Made by a program: the position numbers and the translations under genes. From JAUCQB01 sp964586235 (GTDB taxonomy: Bacteria > Planctomycetota > Phycisphaerae > UBA1845 > PWPN01), in the NCBI GenBank assembly GCA_964586235.1, contig CAZPIO010000010.1, forward strand, positions 1 to 64,000: a stretch of DNA of 64,000 bases. Reading direction: 5' to 3'. Under the pieces are notes generated by a model, which did not search any database, had not been told where the DNA came from, and worked only from the letters and a program-made list of their open reading frames with translations. Each line of letters begins with the position of its first letter. Position 1 is the first letter of the stretch. This document shows, in pieces, positions 24,892 to 33,327 of this stretch.

Positions 24892-25430
24892 GGACTGAAA
24901 TGCGAAGAGGCTGCTGTCCTTCTGCCGATGGCCGCATCACGGTGTGCCGGCTGGTGGGTGCGAACGGTATCTCAACCCACGGTATCGTTCGGGCCGCGCG
25001 CGCTGCACTGGCGGACAAGCCCTGTCGTCGCCTGGGCATCGTGGTGGTGGATGATGCGGAGATCGCCAGGCTGCACGGGCAGTTCATGGCCGACCCGCGT
25101 CCCACGGACGTGCTGGCTTTTGACCTTCGAGATAAGCCAAGCGATGAGCACATCGAGGGTGAGGTCATTGTGTCGTCGGAGACGGCCTGTCGTCAGGGGC
25201 GGCGTTTTCACGTCGACCCCGGCCAGGAGTTGCTCCGATACGTGATCCACGGCACATTACACCTTGTCGGGTACGACGATCGCACACCGGCCGGCCGTCG
25301 AAGGATGCGCCGTGAGGAAAACCGGATTCTGTCCGCTGTGGCGACGCCGGTCGCCGGCCGGAGACAACCGAGCGCAACCAGACGCAGAGCATTGAGGAAA
25401 CAGGGGGCTGCAAGCGGTGTTCAACGCTGA
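24888..25430 (+). CDS. ybeY: Endoribonuclease YbeY
   Basis: YbeY is the zinc-dependent RNase needed for 16S rRNA 3' maturation and ribosome quality control. The metal motif is present at about residue 121 as HGTLHLVGYDD; the usual third His of HGxLHLxGYDH is Asp here, a substitution also compatible with metal binding. PTDVLAFDL and EGEVIVSSETA are the other conserved blocks. The start is GTG 24888, overlapping the pgpH stop (GTGA). ATG 24900 with GAGGA upstream is an alternative. A basic Arg/Lys-rich tail follows the domain. The gene overlaps corC by 14 bases. Confidence 0.88.
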   Translation: MRTEMRRGCCPSADGRITVCRLVGANGISTHGIVRAARAALADKPCRRLGIVVVDDAEIARLHGQFMADPRPTDVLAFDLRDKPSDEHIEGEVIVSSETACRQGRRFHVDPGQELLRYVIHGTLHLVGYDDRTPAGRRRMRREENRILSAVATPVAGRRQPSATRRRALRKQGAASGVQR

Positions 25431-26709
25431 CTTCTGGATCGGATTCGCGATGCTGGTCGTGCTGGTGCTCGCCACGACGGCGAACACGACGATTCGGCAC
25501 TTTTCGCGCGTTCGCCTGATGGAGGAGCTTGAGAGACGCGGGCGGTCCTCTCTCTTTGCGAGGCTCGTGGAGAGCCAGGTTTCGCTCCTGTTCTGCGCCT
25601 CGTTGATCCGCATCGGCGCCATTCTGGGCCTCGTGCTTCTGCTCGAACATGTTTTCCGGAGCAGCGTGGTTGTGCCCGGCCTGGGCACCGAAAACGGGAT
25701 CGTGCACTATGCGGTGACTTTCCTGGCCTCGATGCTGCTGATCATGATCTTCGGCGTGGCCATCCCCAATGCGTGGACGCGTTACGGGGGCGATGCTTTC
25801 CTGGCAAGCGTGCTGCCCACGCTGATGGTCCTTCAGCGGATTCTGCTGCCGCTGGTGGCCCTGCAGCATGGCGTGGACTGGGTCGCGCGGCGGCTGGCCG
25901 GCATACCAGACGACAGCGACGTTCAGGATGAGGCGGAGGAAATCGAGAAGGAGATCCTCGGGGTGATCAGCGAGGGCGAGGCCGTGGGCGCGGTTCACGA
26001 GAAGGCCGCGTCGATGATCGAGAGGATCATGGCGTTCCGCGACAAGAACGTGGGCCAGATCATGACGCCGCGGACGGACATCGTGGCCATCCCTTCGACC
26101 GCCACGCTGGACGAGGCCAAGGAGCTGATCACCCAGAAAGGGCACTCTCGGATCCCGGTCTACGAGGAGAGCATCGACGACATCAGAGGGGTGCTCTATG
26201 CCAAGGACCTGCTGACGCTCAGCGAGGTCGACACGTTCGAGCCCCTGGAGATGATGCGGAAGGTGCCGTTCGTGCCGGAATCGAAGCCCATACCCGACCT
26301 GCTCCAGGAACTCCGGGAGCAGAAAGTGCACCTGGCGATCGTGCTGGACGAGTATGGCGGGACGGCCGGGCTGGTGACCATCGAGGACATCATCGAGGAG
26401 ATCGTCGGCGACATTGCCGACGAATACGAGACGCCTGAGCCGGAGGCCATCCGCAGGATCGATCCCAACACGATCGAGGTTGACGCCCGCGTCAGAATCG
26501 ACGAAGTCAACGATCTGCTCAGCACCAACCTGCCCGAGGACGAGGACTACGACACGGTGGGCGGGTTCGTGTTCAGTGCCCTGGGCAAGATCCCCGAGAC
26601 GGGCGAGGAATTGTCATACGACAACGTGAAGTTCCGGGTCATCGACGCCGAGGAACGCCGCATCAACCGGTTGAGGGTCCAGTTGATCCCCGAACGAGCG
26701 CCGGCTTGA
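25417..26709 (+). CDS. CorC/HlyC-type CNNM-like transporter protein (DUF21-CBS-CBS-CorC)
   Basis: An N-terminal membrane domain with about three TM helices (DUF21/CNNM-like: IGFAMLVVLVLATTAN, LIRIGAILGLVLLLEHVF, FLASMLLIMIFGVAIPN) is joined to a CBS pair (VGQIMTPRTDIVAIPSTATL...GHSRIPVYEESIDDIRGVLYAKDLL; VLDEYGGTAGLVTIEDIIEEIVGDI). A C-terminal CorC/HlyC domain ends the protein (TVGGFVFSALGKIPETGEEL). The family is implicated in Mg2+/Co2+ export. The start GTG 25417 overlaps ybeY. It is the last gene of the cdsA-phoH-pgpH-ybeY-corC run and converges with the next gene, with only 24 bp between stops. Confidence 0.88.
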   Translation: MFNADFWIGFAMLVVLVLATTANTTIRHFSRVRLMEELERRGRSSLFARLVESQVSLLFCASLIRIGAILGLVLLLEHVFRSSVVVPGLGTENGIVHYAVTFLASMLLIMIFGVAIPNAWTRYGGDAFLASVLPTLMVLQRILLPLVALQHGVDWVARRLAGIPDDSDVQDEAEEIEKEILGVISEGEAVGAVHEKAASMIERIMAFRDKNVGQIMTPRTDIVAIPSTATLDEAKELITQKGHSRIPVYEESIDDIRGVLYAKDLLTLSEVDTFEPLEMMRKVPFVPESKPIPDLLQELREQKVHLAIVLDEYGGTAGLVTIEDIIEEIVGDIADEYETPEPEAIRRIDPNTIEVDARVRIDEVNDLLSTNLPEDEDYDTVGGFVFSALGKIPETGEELSYDNVKFRVIDAEERRINRLRVQLIPERAPA

Positions 26710-26733
26710 GAACACGCCTGGCCCGGCCGGCGA

Positions 26734-28446
26734 TCATCTTGTCGCGATCACGGCAGCGGGAGCAGTGGAGACTGGCGGCCGCGCGCGCAGTTCTGCCACC
26801 AGCGACTGAATCATCTCGGGCCGGTTGTCGGGGCCCAGCGCGAACCGGACCACTTCTCGCAGGTGCCGCGTTTCGAACGTTTCGCTGATGGCCAACCCCG
26901 TGGTCTGCCCCGGCAGCTTGACCAGCAGGGGCACATGGCGGCACTCGTCTTGCCCTGGTCTGTAAGGCTCATCAGGATCAGATCGCCAGTCGTGGTCTGA
27001 AGTGAGGATCAGAAGAGAGTCATCGAACAGATCCCGCTGACGGAGGCCCGAAACGATCCGGCCCACGAGCCCGTCAAGGTGGCTCAGACTGCGCCGGTAG
27101 CCCTCGCGGAACATATCGCCGGAATTGGGTTGCCAGATCGCCTCTTCGCGCGGGCAGATGCCGCCTCTCTCGTCCACGATCCACGGGCCGTGGGGGGCGG
27201 GATAGTGAATCACCGCGAAGGTGTTGTGCGGCTGGCGATGGACGATCTCGTCCAGGTCGCGGAGCAGACGTTCGAAGCCCCACGCCGTCTGCCGGTAATC
27301 GGGCCAGTCGGACCCGATTCTGCTCCGGAGGAACGGCGACCACGGATCAGCCCAGTAGCCCGTGGCTCGAAACAGATCCACCAGCCCCTGTGCGAGCACG
27401 TTGTCGCTGCGTGTGCCTTCCACCCAGCACTCCGCGCGGCAGATGTCCACCTGATCACCCAGAAGCGCCCGATAGGGATAAGCCGCCCCGATCATCATGG
27501 TGCGGTATCCCCGGCCGGCGAATTCGCGAAAGATGCTCTCGCACCCGGAGCCGGGAACAAACGCCCCGTCTCGTTCAAAGCCGTACTTCTCCATGGTGAA
27601 GACCACCGGCCAGTCCACCCCGTACAGCATCCTGGGTATGGACGCCATGGTTCCTCTCGATGGAGAGACTGCATTGTGGAACACCACCGAGCGATCCGCG
27701 AAGGCCGCGATGCCGGTCAGACCCGCGGCAACCTTCCGGTTCTCGAAGGTGCGACGGTAGGACCACTCGTCGAAGACGAAGATGTAGACCGGATGGACGC
27801 GGTCCGAGGTACTCCGGGCCGTGACCACCGAGGCGGCGGTCGTCGGCGGAAACGGGTCCATCGCCTTGGGGTATGTGGGCTTGCCGAGAAACTGGGCAGC
27901 CACAACCAGCAGGGCCGGTGACAGGATCACGCAAAACGCGCGAGCGAGGGCAGGCAGGCGTAATCGGGGCCTGGCCAACGAATAGGCAACCACCGCGCTC
28001 AGCAGAATCCAGAGAGTCACCGTCGCCCCGCCGTGCTGGCTCATGGGGAATCGCTTCAACTCAGATGTGTGGTACCAGAGATTGGTGATGAGTCCCGCGC
28101 CCACGGCGGTCAGAAGAAGGTGGTCGGCGGCCGTGCTCAGCCACGCGCGATTGAGCCGGCGAACGATCCATCCGCCGATGGCGAGGACGAATCCCAAGGC
28201 GAGGATAGTTCCGAAGAGTTGGAGAGTGTCGCGGGCCCTCCAAAGATGCCATTCCTGAACGTCCGCGCGGAGCAGCCAGCCGAGATAGGGACCGAATTGG
28301 AGGAATACAACGACCGTCGATACCAGGAAACCGACGCAGAGCGGCTTCAACGACGTTCGCGGGCCGGGTTGTCGTCGCGGCTGTTCCGGATTTGTCGCAG
28401 GCATGGCGGGTTGTTTCATCGCCGATATTCCGCTCGCAGGCGTCAC
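26734..28446 (-). CDS. Membrane-anchored sulfatase-like (alkaline phosphatase superfamily) protein
   Basis: Four to five TM helices (residues ~35-190) precede an extracellular alkaline-phosphatase-superfamily domain: metal site FVFDEWSYRRTF, the region of the catalytic residue SPSRGTMASIPRMLYG, HYPAPHGPWI, ILTSDHDWRSD and RHVPLLVKLPG. The Cys/Ser of the sulfatase C/SxPxR consensus is not clearly present (SPSRG). It could be a sulfatase-like or phosphoethanolamine/phosphoglycerol transferase-like enzyme decorating surface glycan. It is the last gene of a minus-strand polysaccharide unit: its GTG start overlaps the upstream DegT gene stop (GTGA, 28443-28446). ATG 28419 is an alternative start. 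Confidence 0.8.
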   Translation of the reverse strand: MTPASGISAMKQPAMPATNPEQPRRQPGPRTSLKPLCVGFLVSTVVVFLQFGPYLGWLLRADVQEWHLWRARDTLQLFGTILALGFVLAIGGWIVRRLNRAWLSTAADHLLLTAVGAGLITNLWYHTSELKRFPMSQHGGATVTLWILLSAVVAYSLARPRLRLPALARAFCVILSPALLVVAAQFLGKPTYPKAMDPFPPTTAASVVTARSTSDRVHPVYIFVFDEWSYRRTFENRKVAAGLTGIAAFADRSVVFHNAVSPSRGTMASIPRMLYGVDWPVVFTMEKYGFERDGAFVPGSGCESIFREFAGRGYRTMMIGAAYPYRALLGDQVDICRAECWVEGTRSDNVLAQGLVDLFRATGYWADPWSPFLRSRIGSDWPDYRQTAWGFERLLRDLDEIVHRQPHNTFAVIHYPAPHGPWIVDERGGICPREEAIWQPNSGDMFREGYRRSLSHLDGLVGRIVSGLRQRDLFDDSLLILTSDHDWRSDPDEPYRPGQDECRHVPLLVKLPGQTTGLAISETFETRHLREVVRFALGPDNRPEMIQSLVAELRARPPVSTAPAAVIATR

Positions 28447-29720
28447 AGACCGCAGGCCTCACGGAGTTCCCGGACCACGCGTGCCACCTGCTCATCGGTC
28501 AAGTCATGATGCATCGGGAGCAGGATGCATCGATCACACGCCCGCTCCGACTCGGGCAAGGCAAACCGCAGATCCAGGTCCGAACAGGCGGGCTCCCGGT
28601 GCGAGCACATGATTCCTCTTCGCGTGCTGATGCCCTGATCGAGCATGTGCTGCATCACGGCCCGCTGGTCGCACTCCCGCGGCAGCCTCGCACAGTAGCT
28701 CTGGAAGTTACTGCGAGCCCAGGCGGGTTCTTCAGGAGCGGTGATCGCAGGCGCTTCGGCCAGCAGATCGGCATAGAGCCGGGCGAACCGACGTCGTCGC
28801 CGAACCATCTCCGGAAGACGCTTGAGCTGCTCGCGCCCCACGGCCGCCTGGATATCGGTCATCCGGTAGTTGTAACCGACAGTCAGGTAGGATTCGAAGC
28901 TGATCGCGGTTGCCTGATGACGCGCCAGGTCGGGCATGCTCATTCCGTGCTGACGCCAGAGCCGAAACTGCCGGTCCCATTCGGGATTGGCGGTGGTGAG
29001 CATCCCGCCGTCGCCGGTGGTGACGAGCTTTCGCGGATGGAACGAGAAGCACGCGATGTCGCCGTGCGGACGACCGATCGGTTGCCAGCGGCCGTCGCCT
29101 TGGATTCCGCTTCCAACGGCAGGGATTGAATCGCGGCTACAAGCCGCTCCTGCGAGGTCGCCGCCGACCAGGATTTCACTTCCGATGGCACAGGCCGCGT
29201 CCTCGACAACGGGCAGACCGTGGGCCCGCGCCAGAGGCACGATCGCATTGAGATCACACGGCATGCCCATCTGATGCACGCAGAGAATCGCCCGCGTTCG
29301 GGATGTGATTGCCCGTTCGATGAGAGCGGGGTCCATGTTAAACATTGCCGGGTCAATGTCCACGAAGACCGGAATCGCCCCGCAGTAACGGACGGCATTG
29401 GCCGTCGCGATGAACGAATGACTGACGGTGATGACCTCGTCGCCCGGCCCCACACCGATGGCCCGCAACGCCAGATGCAGCGCCGTCGTGCACGAGGATA
29501 CGGCGCAGGCGTGTTCCGCGCCCACCCGCGAGGCGAACTCTCGCTCGAATGCCGCCACTTCCGGCCCCTGAGTCACCCAACCCGAGAGAATTGCCCGTCC
29601 GGCGGCCTGGACCTCTTCCTCTCCCAGCCAGGGCTTGGCAACGGGCAGGACATGTGGGGCAGACGCAGCAGCGGGCTCGCACATCGACCGGGGGGGCTGA
29701 CGTGCATGGGCTACTGACAT
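28443..29720 (-). CDS. DegT/DnrJ/EryC1/StrS aminotransferase with an in-frame repeat insertion
   Basis: This is a PLP-dependent sugar aminotransferase acting on a nucleotide-linked keto sugar. The fold shows LPVAKPWLGEEEVQAAGRAI, SSCTTALHLAL, EDAACAIGSE and the PLP Lys231 in CFSFHPRKLVTTGDGGM. Between EDAACAIGSE and GRPHGDIACFSF there are ~30 extra residues (about 184-213) that include AACSRD, the translation of a REP-like palindrome read on this strand. Homologues normally join these blocks directly. With the neighbouring Gfo/Idh dehydrogenase and hexapeptide acyltransferase it makes the set needed to oxidise, aminate and N-acylate a nucleotide sugar, as in the WlbA/WlbE/WlbB route; the precise sugar is inferred. 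Sixteen bases separate it from the epimerase. Confidence 0.87.
   Translation of the reverse strand: MSVAHARQPPRSMCEPAAASAPHVLPVAKPWLGEEEVQAAGRAILSGWVTQGPEVAAFEREFASRVGAEHACAVSSCTTALHLALRAIGVGPGDEVITVSHSFIATANAVRYCGAIPVFVDIDPAMFNMDPALIERAITSRTRAILCVHQMGMPCDLNAIVPLARAHGLPVVEDAACAIGSEILVGGDLAGAACSRDSIPAVGSGIQGDGRWQPIGRPHGDIACFSFHPRKLVTTGDGGMLTTANPEWDRQFRLWRQHGMSMPDLARHQATAISFESYLTVGYNYRMTDIQAAVGREQLKRLPEMVRRRRRFARLYADLLAEAPAITAPEEPAWARSNFQSYCARLPRECDQRAVMQHMLDQGISTRRGIMCSHREPACSDLDLRFALPESERACDRCILLPMHHDLTDEQVARVVRELREACGL
29120..29155. repeat. REP-like palindrome inside the DegT aminotransferase gene
   Basis: 'aatcgcggctacaagccgct' followed by 'cctgcgag' lies in the coding frame at the loop before the PLP lysine. 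It is the same family as in mfd and in spacers. Confidence 0.85.
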
Positions 29721-29736
29721 GGCTGCTCCCGAATGG

Positions 29737-30744
29737 TTAGACGGACATCGGCTCGGCGGCCTGGTCTGCCGGGAGTTGCCGTCGGCACACCTCGTTTCGC
29801 CAGTCCACGAGTCGCCGGAGTCCGTCTTCGAGGCTCACGCGGGCCTCGAAACCCAGCAGACGTTTGGCCTTGCGTACGTCCGCGAGACGCCGAGGCACAG
29901 GATTCACCGTCCTCGGCGGCAGGAACTCAGGTTCGACCTCCTCACGGCCGACGACCCTGAGCAAGGTTCGAAGCAAGTCGAGCAGGCTGGTTTCGACACC
30001 GAAGGCAACGTTAAACACCTCGTCAGCCACATCGCTTCGGGCCGCGAGAATGTTGGCTCTGGCGACGTCCTCGACAAACACGAAATCCATGGTCTGGGTG
30101 CCATCGCCGAAGATTCGAGGCCGCTCGCCGCGGTCCAGACACTCCATCCAGCGGATGAGCACCTCCGTGTACTTACCGAACGCATCCATCCGGGGACCGT
30201 AAACATTGAAGTAGCGGAGGGCGACATAAGGCAGGCCGGTCATCTCGTGGAACGCGCGATAGAGAGCCTCGTTGGCAATCTTCGCAGCCCCGTACCAGGT
30301 ACGGTTGCCGTAGAGGTGGTGCTCCTCGGAGGTCGGGAACGTCTCGGCGAGACCGTAGACCGAAGCTGAACTGGCCGCGACGAACCGCTTGACACCTGCA
30401 TCGACGCAGGCCTTAACTACGTTGTAGGTCCCGTTTACCAGCACGGCCTGACACTCGTCCCACTGTTCCGCGCAGGCGGTGATCCGGATCGCCGCCTGGT
30501 GAAAGACGGCGTCGACGCACTCGAAATGCGGCCGAATGGCATCAAAGTCGCGGATGTCCTTCCGGATCAGCTCGACTTGGCCGTGCGAGGACGCCCAGGC
30601 GATGTTGGAGAGCGTGCCGCGCGTCAGGTTATCGATGATCCGCACACGGGCAACGTGCTCGTCGCGGATGAGCCGGTCGATAATCATCGAGCCGATCAGC
30701 CCGCAGCCGCCGGTGACCAGAACGGTTTTGTCCCGAAGATCCAT
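29737..30744 (-). CDS. NAD-dependent nucleotide-sugar epimerase/dehydratase (extended SDR)
   Basis: The extended short-chain dehydrogenase has the Rossmann glycine motif VTGGCGLIGS, the catalytic Ser in AASSASVYG, and Tyr-x-x-x-Lys in WYGAAKIANEAL. ALRYFNVYGPRMDAFGKYTEVL and VFVEDVARANILA place it with UDP-glucose/GlcNAc 4-epimerase-like enzymes. The start ATG 30744 fits the Rossmann strand (MDLRDKTVLVTGG); the upstream 26 in-frame residues overlap the previous gene and are not family-like. It acts in the cytoplasm, probably supplying a precursor for the glycan built by this locus. There is a 10-base gap from the acyltransferase. Confidence 0.87.
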   Translation of the reverse strand: MDLRDKTVLVTGGCGLIGSMIIDRLIRDEHVARVRIIDNLTRGTLSNIAWASSHGQVELIRKDIRDFDAIRPHFECVDAVFHQAAIRITACAEQWDECQAVLVNGTYNVVKACVDAGVKRFVAASSASVYGLAETFPTSEEHHLYGNRTWYGAAKIANEALYRAFHEMTGLPYVALRYFNVYGPRMDAFGKYTEVLIRWMECLDRGERPRIFGDGTQTMDFVFVEDVARANILAARSDVADEVFNVAFGVETSLLDLLRTLLRVVGREEVEPEFLPPRTVNPVPRRLADVRKAKRLLGFEARVSLEDGLRRLVDWRNEVCRRQLPADQAAEPMSV

Positions 30745-30754
30745 GGTCCTGCTC

Positions 30755-31261
30755 TCACGAAACCGCCGTTGCGTACTCGGCGCGAGATCGGAGCGTTGCC
30801 CGTGCGGGCACGCCGACAACAACGGCTTTCGGGGCGACGTCGTGCGTCACAACCGCTCCTGCTCCGATGGTGGCTTCCTCTCCGATGGTCACACCGCACA
30901 TGATGACCGCGCCAGAACCGATGTTGGCTCGCCGGCAGACACGGGTCGGCGTGCAGGTCCAGTCGTCGCCGGTTTTCAATTGCCCGTCGTCGCAGGTGGC
31001 TTGCGGGTACTTGTCGTTGATGAACATCACGCCGTGGCCCACGAAGCACTCATCCTCGATGGTCACGCCTTCGCAGATGAAGGTATGACTCGATATCTTG
31101 CAGCGGCGGCCGATGGACGCGCCCCGCTGGATTTCGACGAACGTGCCGATCTTCGTCTCGGCTCCGATGGTGCAGCCATACAGATTGACGAATCCATGGA
31201 TGGACACGCCCTTGCCGAGCCGGACGTCGGGAGCGATACGAGCGAAATCGGCGGCGATCAT
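30755..31261 (-). CDS. Left-handed beta-helix (hexapeptide) N-acyltransferase, WlbB/WbbJ-like
   Basis: The 168-residue enzyme is made of hexapeptide repeats ([LIV]-G-x4): VSIHGFVNLYGCTIGAETKIGTF, ISSHTFICEGVTIEDECFVGHG, IGSGAVIMCGVTIGEEATIGAGAVVTHDV, ending in VVGVPARA. A conserved MFINDKYPQA loop resembles the acceptor/CoA-site loop of sugar O/N-acetyltransferases. Such trimeric enzymes acetylate amino sugars on nucleotide carriers. It overlaps the Gfo/Idh gene by four bases (ATGA, 31258-31261) and is followed by the epimerase and aminotransferase, so N-acetylation of the amino group introduced by DegT is the likely job. This is inferred from the company it keeps. Confidence 0.87.
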   Translation of the reverse strand: MIAADFARIAPDVRLGKGVSIHGFVNLYGCTIGAETKIGTFVEIQRGASIGRRCKISSHTFICEGVTIEDECFVGHGVMFINDKYPQATCDDGQLKTGDDWTCTPTRVCRRANIGSGAVIMCGVTIGEEATIGAGAVVTHDVAPKAVVVGVPARATLRSRAEYATAVS

Positions 31262-32451
31262 AGCGTGATCCGGCCTCCCTGGGCCTTGATGCTCTTCTGA
31301 GCCGCACCCAATATCCGCACGATCCGAAGGCCCGCGCGGCCGTCAGTCATCGGGGCAGCACCCTTCTCGACACACTCGACGAAGTGCGAGACCATGGTCG
31401 ACAGCGGTTCCTGGTTCGAAACGTGCGGCGACCAGACATCGCCCGTGCGATAGTCGATCTGCATCCTGCGGCGGCCTTCGAAGTCGCCTTCCCTGACCGT
31501 GATGCCGCTGTCGTAGACCTTGATCTTCTCGATCGGGTCCAGGTCGTTGTAGACCAGCGTTTTCTTTGTTCCTCCCAGCATGGTGTGACGGACCTTGATG
31601 GGTGAAAGCCAGTTGACGTGGAAATTGGCGATCAGACCGTCGCCGAAATCGAGATTGAGGTAGGCGACCGATTCGATGCCATTGCCGGCATGGGCCGCGC
31701 CGAAAGCCGACAGGCTTCTGGGAAGCCTGCCGACCAGGTAATCGACGATGGACAGGTCGTGCGGGGCCAGGTCCCAGACCACGTTCACGTCGGGCTGGAA
31801 CAGGCCCAGGTTGATACGCACACTGTCAATGAACAGGAATTCTCCCAGTTGGCCGGACTCGACGATTTCCTTAATCCTGCGGACAACGGGGCTGTAGAGG
31901 AAGGTGTGATCGACCATCAGCACCTTGCCTCGACGCTCTGAGAGTTCGATCAGCTCTTCGGCCTGGTCAACGCTGGCGGTAAAGGGCTTTTCGACCAACA
32001 CGTGCTTGCCCGCATCGAGGGCTGCCTTGACCAGCGGGTAGTGAGTGTTGACCGGCGTGGCGACGGCCACCGCGTCGATCGACGGATCAGAGAGCACCTG
32101 CCCTGCGTCATTGATGAGATTGAGATCCGGGTATTGGCGGGCGAGGGCTTGCGTGCGAGCGGTGTTGAGATCGCAGCAGGCGCACAGGTTGCGTCCCACC
32201 ACCGAGTTGAAGTTGCGTACGAGGTTGGGGCCCCAGTAGCCGAGTCCGATAACCGCGTAACGGGCCTGCGGCGAAGCCTTTCCGTCGGCCGGACCCAGTG
32301 AATCCACCGCTCCCTCGGCGACTTTCCTGCATGAGATCAGGCTGCCGTCTTTCCTGCAGGCCTCGACGTCCAGTTCGGGGCAGGTGGCTCTATCGCGGCG
32401 TTTCTTTGCCGGAGACTGTAACTCGTTGGGGCTCAGCACTTGCGCCATCAT
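31258..32451 (-). CDS. Gfo/Idh/MocA family nucleotide-sugar dehydrogenase (WlbA-like)
   Basis: This cytoplasmic Gfo/Idh enzyme has the Rossmann motif AVIGLGYWGPNLVRNF, VATPVNTHYPLVKAALDAGKHVLVEKPF (catalytic EKP) and VWDLAPHDLSIVDYL. The last is typical of the WlbA branch that oxidises C3 of UDP-N-acetylglucosaminuronate-type sugars. An unusual ~65-residue N-terminal extension (starting MMAQVLSPNELQSP) precedes the Rossmann domain. The double ATG at 32451/32448 follows AGAGGTCG. It opens the second polysaccharide transcription unit and is preceded by a leader very similar to that of the sulfotransferase gene. Confidence 0.87.
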   Translation of the reverse strand: MMAQVLSPNELQSPAKKRRDRATCPELDVEACRKDGSLISCRKVAEGAVDSLGPADGKASPQARYAVIGLGYWGPNLVRNFNSVVGRNLCACCDLNTARTQALARQYPDLNLINDAGQVLSDPSIDAVAVATPVNTHYPLVKAALDAGKHVLVEKPFTASVDQAEELIELSERRGKVLMVDHTFLYSPVVRRIKEIVESGQLGEFLFIDSVRINLGLFQPDVNVVWDLAPHDLSIVDYLVGRLPRSLSAFGAAHAGNGIESVAYLNLDFGDGLIANFHVNWLSPIKVRHTMLGGTKKTLVYNDLDPIEKIKVYDSGITVREGDFEGRRRMQIDYRTGDVWSPHVSNQEPLSTMVSHFVECVEKGAAPMTDGRAGLRIVRILGAAQKSIKAQGGRITL

Positions 32452-32575
32452 CGACCTCTTCAGTGAAGACCACGGCCGCTGGGCGGACGACAGGGCAGGC
32501 CGGCATGAAACGGCCACACCCGCCTGTTAGTTCGTCACTTCCGATAACCGACTTGAGATATATCCGGACCCACAA
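32452..32575 (-). promoter_or_regulatory. Conserved promoter/leader A of the polysaccharide locus
   Basis: Read on the minus strand, the region starts with ggtccggatatatctcaagt, continues ttatcggaagtgacgaacta, and ends about 75 bases later at agaggtcgatgatg (ribosome site and start). A second copy with the same order of blocks lies upstream of the sulfotransferase (36237-36360). The 44-bp distal box differs at only about five or six positions between copies. It overlaps the 3' end of the methyltransferase gene, including its stop codon. Confidence 0.65.
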
Positions 32576-33327
32576 GGCATCGTTTCGCCACGGTGGCCAG
32601 GGGCCTCGGCTCGGGCAAAGACCAGGATGTTGTGCTTGGCTTGGGCAAGACTCGTATGCGGGGCAGGGACCGCCTCCAGTAAGTCGAGGCCAAAACGATC
32701 GTGCAGTCGGCTGCGAAACCGCTTGCTGTCGCGGCACTGCGGGAGGAGGTACGTGTAGATCAGTCGCTCGCGCAAGAAGGCCTCGTCGTGCCGATGACGG
32801 TAGACCAGCCGACCGACTGCGATGATCAAGTCGTCCGTGAGACGGCTCCGAATTCTCCTGGCCAGCCGGCGGGACAGCCACAGGAGATGGTTGCCCAGAC
32901 TGCTGGACGGTATGCTAATGATCAGCGTCCCTCGAGGGGCAAGCTGTCGACTGATACGGCTGAACACGGCGTCACTGGGCACCGAGTCGATCAGGTGCAG
33001 GGTCGAGTTCGAGACGATCAGATCGAAGGGCCCGCCTTCGAACCGGCTGTAATCACACACCGTGAAATCCGCCCGCCCGTGGTCGATAAGAGCTCGCCAC
33101 CGCTCGCGCGCGGCTTCGATATTGCGGCAGGAGATGTCCACACCCACAAACGTCGCCGCAGGGAACAGTCGAGCCAGACCGACGATTTCCTCTCCAGTCC
33201 CGCACCCGATCTCCAGCACGCGCATCGCCTCGTTGGACGAGAAACGTCGGCGTATTGCCTCCGTCAGGCCAGCCGTGAAGACCGGATTCGTGCTGAAAAC
33301 GCGGTTCCGGAAGGTTTCATCACTCAT
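32527..33327 (-). CDS. SAM-dependent methyltransferase (class I)
   Basis: The class I methyltransferase has motif I MRVLEIGCGTGEEIVGLA (SAM-binding GxGxG), acidic end of strand 2 FVGVDISCRNIEAA, motif DYSRFEGGPFDLIVSNSTLHLI, and the post-motif strand GTLIISIPSSSLG. It probably O-methylates a glycan or its precursor, given its place as the last gene of the sulfotransferase/GT2/deacetylase unit. The start is ATG 33327; the deacetylase stop overlaps its 5' end by 8 bases. The last eight codons (SRLSEVTN-stop) coincide with the conserved leader of the next operon, so the C-terminus is encoded by a regulatory element. Confidence 0.8.
   Translation of the reverse strand: MSDETFRNRVFSTNPVFTAGLTEAIRRRFSSNEAMRVLEIGCGTGEEIVGLARLFPAATFVGVDISCRNIEAARERWRALIDHGRADFTVCDYSRFEGGPFDLIVSNSTLHLIDSVPSDAVFSRISRQLAPRGTLIISIPSSSLGNHLLWLSRRLARRIRSRLTDDLIIAVGRLVYRHRHDEAFLRERLIYTYLLPQCRDSKRFRSRLHDRFGLDLLEAVPAPHTSLAQAKHNILVFARAEAPGHRGETMPCGSGYISSRLSEVTN

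Noticed and set aside
25165..26331. Long minus-strand ORF across ybeY/corC
   Set aside because: Antisense to two clearly identified genes; no motif.
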